Shown piece after piece: positions 60,492-64,000 of a DNA stretch of 64,000 nucleotides (positions within the stretch are counted from its first letter, which is position 1; every line of letters begins with the position of its first letter). Origin of the DNA: CALKJU01 sp046349355 (lineage in GTDB: Bacteria; Pseudomonadota; Alphaproteobacteria; Geminicoccales; Geminicoccaceae). Where the stretch lies: the NCBI GenBank assembly GCA_046349355.1, contig JAXMCM010000023.1, positions 1-64,000 on the forward strand, in the 5' to 3' direction. The position numbers and the translations under genes are program-made. The notes below the pieces were generated by a model. The model saw only the letters and a list, made by a program, of their open reading frames with translations, did not search any database and was not told the DNA's origin.

Positions 60492-61427
60492 ATGTCCCGC
60501 CGCCCGATCATCCTCGACTGCGACCCCGGCCAGGACGACGCCATCGCCATCCTGCTGGCGCTGGCCGCACCCGAGGAGCTCGAGATCCTCGCCCTGACCA
60601 CCGTCGGCGGCAACGTTCCCCTGCGGCTGACCGAGTGGAACGCGCGGCGCATCCTCGCGCTTGCCGGGCGCAGCGAGATCCCCGTCCACGCCGGCTGCCC
60701 GCGGCCGCTGATCCGCGAGCTCGAGACCGCCGAGTACGTGCACGGCGTCACCGGCCTCGACGGTGCCGTGCTGCCCGACCCGGCGGCACCGCTGGCCCCG
60801 GGCCACGCCGTCGACGCGATCATCGACATCGTCATGGGCCGGCCCGAGCGGACGGTGACCCTGTGCCCGACCGGGCCGCTGACCAACGTCGCGATGGCGC
60901 TGCGCAAGGAGCCGCGCCTCGCCGAGCGGCTGGCCGAGATCGTGCTGATGGGCGGTGCGATCGAGCTCGGCAATGTCACGCCGGCGGCCGAGTTCAACAT
61001 CTACGTCGACCCGCACGCCGCCGACATCGTCTTTCGCAGCGGCATCCCGATCACGATGTTCGGCCTCGACGTGACCCACAAGGTGCTGGTCACCGAGCCG
61101 CGCCTGAAGGCGATCGCCGCGATCGGCACGCCCGTGGCCGTGGCCTCGGCCGGCCTGCTCGACTTCTACAACCGCTTCGACCGCGAGCGGTACTCGCAGC
61201 CCGGCGGGCCGCTGCACGATCCGTGCGTGATCGCCCACCTGATCGACCCGACCCTGTTCTCCGGCAAGGCCTGCCCGGTCGCGGTCGAGCGCGAGGGTGC
61301 CTGCGCCGGGCGGACGCTGGTGGACTGGTGGAACATGCACGGCCACCCGGCCAACGCCATGGTGATGAAGGACGTCGACGACGACCGCTTCTTCAGCCTG
61401 CTGACGAGCCGGCTGGCCCGGCTCTAG
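60492..61427 (+). CDS. Inosine-uridine-preferring nucleoside hydrolase
   Basis: A 311-residue nucleoside N-ribohydrolase. The calcium-binding DxDPGQDDA motif at the N terminus (IILDCDPGQDDAIAILLAL, residues 6-24), PTGPLTNVAMALR and MGGAIxxGNVTPAAEFNIYVDPHAA with the catalytic His late in the sequence identify it. It splits nucleosides to ribose and base in the cytoplasm, and would use nucleosides brought in by the BMP-type importer; the two loci are 20 kb apart. The gene follows the OmpA-like gene by 20 bases. Confidence 0.92.
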   Translation: MSRRPIILDCDPGQDDAIAILLALAAPEELEILALTTVGGNVPLRLTEWNARRILALAGRSEIPVHAGCPRPLIRELETAEYVHGVTGLDGAVLPDPAAPLAPGHAVDAIIDIVMGRPERTVTLCPTGPLTNVAMALRKEPRLAERLAEIVLMGGAIELGNVTPAAEFNIYVDPHAADIVFRSGIPITMFGLDVTHKVLVTEPRLKAIAAIGTPVAVASAGLLDFYNRFDRERYSQPGGPLHDPCVIAHLIDPTLFSGKACPVAVEREGACAGRTLVDWWNMHGHPANAMVMKDVDDDRFFSLLTSRLARL

Positions 61428-61812
61428 CCGCGAGGGCCGCGGCCAGCCCCCGCGCCGCCCCGTCCTCCGGCTCCAGCACCACCGTCGGCAACGCCAGCCC
61501 GGCCGTCACCTCGGCGCCGGTCTGCGCCGCGATGGCCTGCAGGCGCGCCAGCACGTCGCCGTGGCCGTCGAACAGGAGCCGGGTCAGGCCCGAGCGCAGT
61601 CCCGCCAGCACGTGCCCCGGCGCATCGCCGCAGTCGGCCACCACGGTCCGGCCCAGCGCACGCTCGAGTGCCGCCAGGAAGCCGACGCCGGCATAGGCGG
61701 CGGCCCCCGGCGCGCTGCGCAGCACGATGGCGACACCGGCCCGCTCGGCGACGGCGAGTGCCGCCCGGGCCTGGGCGGCGTCGTGGACGACGACGGCCAG
61801 CGCCGCGCTCAG
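61393..61812 (-). CDS. Small hypothetical protein, possible CTG start
   Basis: A 139-residue protein if it starts at CTG 61812, which overlaps the RTX stop codon as CTGA in the style of the ATGA overlaps seen elsewhere. The frame is open and coding-like from there (SAALAVVVHDAAQARAALAVAE then VVADCGDAPGHVLAGLRSGL); the first standard start is GTG 61725, which would cut into conserved sequence. It resembles small Ala-rich Rhodospirillales proteins with a (D)CxDAPGxxLAALR motif and unknown role. Its 3' end overlaps the nucleoside hydrolase tail by 35 bases. Confidence 0.6.
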   Translation of the reverse strand: MSAALAVVVHDAAQARAALAVAERAGVAIVLRSAPGAAAYAGVGFLAALERALGRTVVADCGDAPGHVLAGLRSGLTRLLFDGHGDVLARLQAIAAQTGAEVTAGLALPTVVLEPEDGAARGLAAALAARAGPAGSSAG

Positions 61813-62966
61813 AGCCTGAAGTCGCTGGCGATCAGGTTCAGCGGCGTGAAGATCTCGATGATCATCTCGGGCAGCTTGTCGGCGTCGGTCGACACCTCGA
61901 TCATCGTCGAGAAGTCCTTCTGGTAGAACCGGACCTGGCCGGCCGCGGTGAACTGGTTCGTGCCGCGGAAGACGAAGTCCGGGCTGCCGCTGCCCGAGCC
62001 GTTGGCGTCGATCGACGACAGGTCGATCTTGTCGCCCTCGTTGCGGAAGAAGTCCTCGATGACGTCGGCCAGCATCGGGCCGGGCGAGTCGGCGGTCGAC
62101 GTGAACTTGTAGATGTCGCCGCCACTGTTGCCGGCCATGGTGTCGATGCCGCGCCCGCCCTGCAGCAGGTCGTTGCCGGAGCCGCCACCGAGATAGTCGT
62201 TGCCGTTTCCGCCGTAGAGCGAGTCGCCGCTGGCCTCCCCGTAGAGCTCGTCGAGGCCGTTTCCGCCGAAGAGGCGGCTGCCGAGCGGACTGGCGGCGAG
62301 CAGGTCGTTGCCGCTGCCGCCGATCGCGTCCTGGAAGCCCAGCAGGGTGTCGCCCGCAGCCGCACCGGCGGCGGACTGGTTGGCCAGGGTGATCTCCACC
62401 CGACCGGTGGTTGAGGCGTAGCTGACCGTATTGCGCCCGCTGCCACCGTCCATCGCGTCGACGCCGGCACCGCCCTCGACGGTGTCGTCGCCGTCCAGGC
62501 CCTGCAGGTCGTCGTTGCCATTGCCCCCGAACAGCGTGTCGTTGGCCGCGCCGCCCAGCAGGTTGTCGTTGCCGTTCCCGCCGTAGAGCGTGTCCCGGCC
62601 GCCGTTGCCGTTGGCGAAGTTGTTGGCGTTGTTGCCGTAGAGCCGGTCGTTGAACTCGCCGCCGTCGATGTTCTCGATGTTGATGAGCCTGTCGTTACCG
62701 TCGGCACCGGTGGCCGTGCCGGTGCTGAGGTTGACCGTCACCGCCCCGCTGACGGTCGAGTAGACCGCGAAGTCATTGCCGGCACCGCCATCGAGCGTGT
62801 CGTTGCCGAGACCCCCGAACAGGAAGTCGAGATCGTTGCCGCCGAACAACGTGTCATTGCCGGCCAGGCCGTTGAGGATGTCGCTGTCACCCTTGGCGGT
62901 GATGGTGTCGGCACCGCTGGTGCCCTGCAGGCTGTTGGGGCCGTCGTCGCCGGTGCGTACTGCCAT
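61809..62966 (-). CDS. RTX protein with serralysin-like C-terminal domain
   Basis: A 385-residue calcium-binding secreted protein. It begins directly with RTX repeats (NSLQGTSGADTITAKGDSDIL and GLAGNDTLFGG), has one longer spacer (FAVYSTVSGAVTVNLSTGTA) of the kind found in haemolysin-type proteins, and ends in an M10/serralysin-like C-terminal domain (ADVIEDFFRNEGDKIDLSSID, then AGQVRFYQKD). No N-terminal signal; type I secretion is expected. No protease domain is present, so it is not a serralysin itself. ATG 62966. Confidence 0.88.
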   Translation of the reverse strand: MAVRTGDDGPNSLQGTSGADTITAKGDSDILNGLAGNDTLFGGNDLDFLFGGLGNDTLDGGAGNDFAVYSTVSGAVTVNLSTGTATGADGNDRLINIENIDGGEFNDRLYGNNANNFANGNGGRDTLYGGNGNDNLLGGAANDTLFGGNGNDDLQGLDGDDTVEGGAGVDAMDGGSGRNTVSYASTTGRVEITLANQSAAGAAAGDTLLGFQDAIGGSGNDLLAASPLGSRLFGGNGLDELYGEASGDSLYGGNGNDYLGGGSGNDLLQGGRGIDTMAGNSGGDIYKFTSTADSPGPMLADVIEDFFRNEGDKIDLSSIDANGSGSGSPDFVFRGTNQFTAAGQVRFYQKDFSTMIEVSTDADKLPEMIIEIFTPLNLIASDFRL

Positions 62967-63076
62967 GGGCCGATCCTCCCTTGGTTCGGGCGGACGGTAG
63001 TCGACGGCAGGCAGCGGAGGAAGTGCCGAACCTCACGCCCGTGCTCGCGGACAGCCTCCGGTGCGACCGCCGCCGC

Positions 63077-64000
63077 TCAGGCCGGCCGCAGCGCCGCCAC
63101 GCCGGGCAGCTCCTTGCCCTCCAGCCACTCGAGGAAGGCGCCGCCGGCCGTCGACACGTAGGACAGGTCGTCGAGCACGCCGGCATGGGCCAGCGCCGCC
63201 ACGGTATCGCCGCCGCCGGCCACCGACTTGAGCTTGCCGGCCCTCGTCAGCGCCGCCACCGCCTTCGCCGCCGCGGTGGTGCCCTTGTCGAAGGGCGGGA
63301 TCTCGAACGCCCCCATCGGGCCGTTCCACAGGAGCGTGCGGCAGCGGCCGACCGCAGCCTCGATCGCGGCGACGCTCTTCGGGCCGATGTCGAGGATCAT
63401 GTCCTCGGCGGCCACGCTGGCCACGGCGACCGTGCGGGTCGGGATGTTCTCCTCGAGCGCCGGGGCGACGACGACATCGACCGGCAGCACGATCTCGACC
63501 TTCTTGGCCGCCGCCTTGTCCATGATGGCACGGGCCGTGTCGGCGAGGTCGCGCTCGCACAGCGAGCGCCCGACCGGAACGCCTTGCGCGTTGAGGAAGG
63601 TGTTGGCCATGCCGCCGCCGATGACCAGCACGTCGATGCGGTCGAGCACGTGGCCGATGACGTCGAGCTTGCTCGAGACCTTGGCGCCGCCGATCAGCGC
63701 CGCGGTCGGCCGCTCGGCACCGCCCAGCGCCGCGTTGAGCGCCTCGAGCTCGGCCTGCATCAGCCGGCCGGCATAGGCCGGCAGCCGCTCGGCGAGGCCG
63801 GTGATCGAGGCGTGCGCCCGGTGCGAGCAGGAGAAGGCGTCGTTGACGTAGACATCGCCCAGCGCCGCCAGCGCGTCGGCGAAGGCCTTGTCGTTCTTCT
63901 CCTCGCCGGCGTGGAAGCGCAGGTTCTCGAGCAGCAGCAGGCCGCCGTCCTTGAGCGCCGCCACCGCCTGCGCGGCCACAGGCCCGACGCAGTCGTCGGC
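63077..64000 (-). CDS. pgk: Phosphoglycerate kinase, N terminus outside window
   Basis: The last 307 codons of pgk; the 5' end lies beyond base 64000. The visible part begins within the N-terminal domain (LLLLENLRFHAGEEKND, FSCSHRAHASITG) and continues through IGGAKVSSKLDVI, VIGGGMANTFL, VLPVDVVVA, LWNGPMGAFE and the C-terminal GGGDTVAAL nucleotide-binding loop. It transfers phosphate between 1,3-bisphosphoglycerate and ADP in glycolysis. In many relatives pgk is followed by fba on the same strand; here an RTX gene follows instead and the aldolase operon is about 50 kb to the left. Confidence 0.95.
   Translation of the reverse strand, partial: ADDCVGPVAAQAVAALKDGGLLLLENLRFHAGEEKNDKAFADALAALGDVYVNDAFSCSHRAHASITGLAERLPAYAGRLMQAELEALNAALGGAERPTAALIGGAKVSSKLDVIGHVLDRIDVLVIGGGMANTFLNAQGVPVGRSLCERDLADTARAIMDKAAAKKVEIVLPVDVVVAPALEENIPTRTVAVASVAAEDMILDIGPKSVAAIEAAVGRCRTLLWNGPMGAFEIPPFDKGTTAAAKAVAALTRAGKLKSVAGGGDTVAALAHAGVLDDLSYVSTAGGAFLEWLEGKELPGVAALRPA

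Overview
The window is very GC-rich chromosomal DNA from a Gram-negative bacterium, most likely an alphaproteobacterium of Rhodospirillales type. This is an inference from the codon bias, the operon order aldolase - thiamine-phosphate-synthase-like - efp - suhB, the BtaA/BtaB betaine-lipid pair, and the many alphaproteobacterial small families (PhnA-like, DUF892/YciF, CsbD). No rRNA or tRNA gene was recognised. About 57 genes or gene remnants are described; most are intact and many overlap by ATGA or GTGA, which suggests translational coupling.

Layout. 1-6.5 kb: end of a sulfatase, fluoride channel crcB, an ATP-grasp/alpha-E fusion with a transglutaminase (the partners usually found with Anbu proteasomes), and a group of envelope/stress proteins. 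6.7-9.3 kb: a three-gene lipid-remodelling unit (PlcP-like phosphoesterase, btaA, btaB). 9.4-16 kb: secreted nuclease, lipoprotein truncated haemoglobin, the fba-thiE-like-efp-suhB operon, an FG-GAP protein, YqeY and an Ala-rich anchored protein. 16.1-26 kb: nitrogen-acquisition region with a fused HyuAB hydantoinase/oxoprolinase, a cupin, a terminator, an exactly spaced sigma-54 promoter, an NMT1-type ABC importer, an intervening membrane protein, a GdmH-type guanidine hydrolase and a His-rich partner. 26-28.7 kb: arylsulfatase, CsbD, membrane protein. 28.8-34.2 kb: a giant modular secreted protein gene broken by five frameshifts. 34.3-40 kb: 2OG-Fe(II) oxygenase plus a BMP-type nucleoside-like ABC importer. 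40.1-41.5 kb: a lower-GC islet with a solitary DUF3883 protein. 41.5-48.9 kb: RTX protein, MFS exporter, sulfotransferase, a divergent CNB / cyclase-like pair and small membrane proteins. 49-53.5 kb: LuxR and XRE-cupin regulators, a disrupted and duplicated GNAT gene around a low-GC insert, and an Hfq-like protein with an apparent signal peptide. 53.5-59 kb: a complete oligopeptide ABC importer. 59-64 kb: OmpA-like coiled-coil protein, nucleoside hydrolase, a small hypothetical, a second RTX protein and the C-terminal part of pgk.

Themes: scavenging of nitrogen (guanidine or related compounds, peptides, nucleosides), sparing of phosphate (phospholipid to betaine lipid), sulfate-ester use, and several large secreted calcium-binding or repeat proteins. 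The most unusual items are the exported Hfq-like protein, the sigma-54-linked guanidine locus with its His-rich accessory protein, the PlcP-BtaA-BtaB unit, and the two damaged loci at 28.8-34.2 kb and 50.9-52.3 kb. All assignments come from reading motifs by eye; no database search was run.
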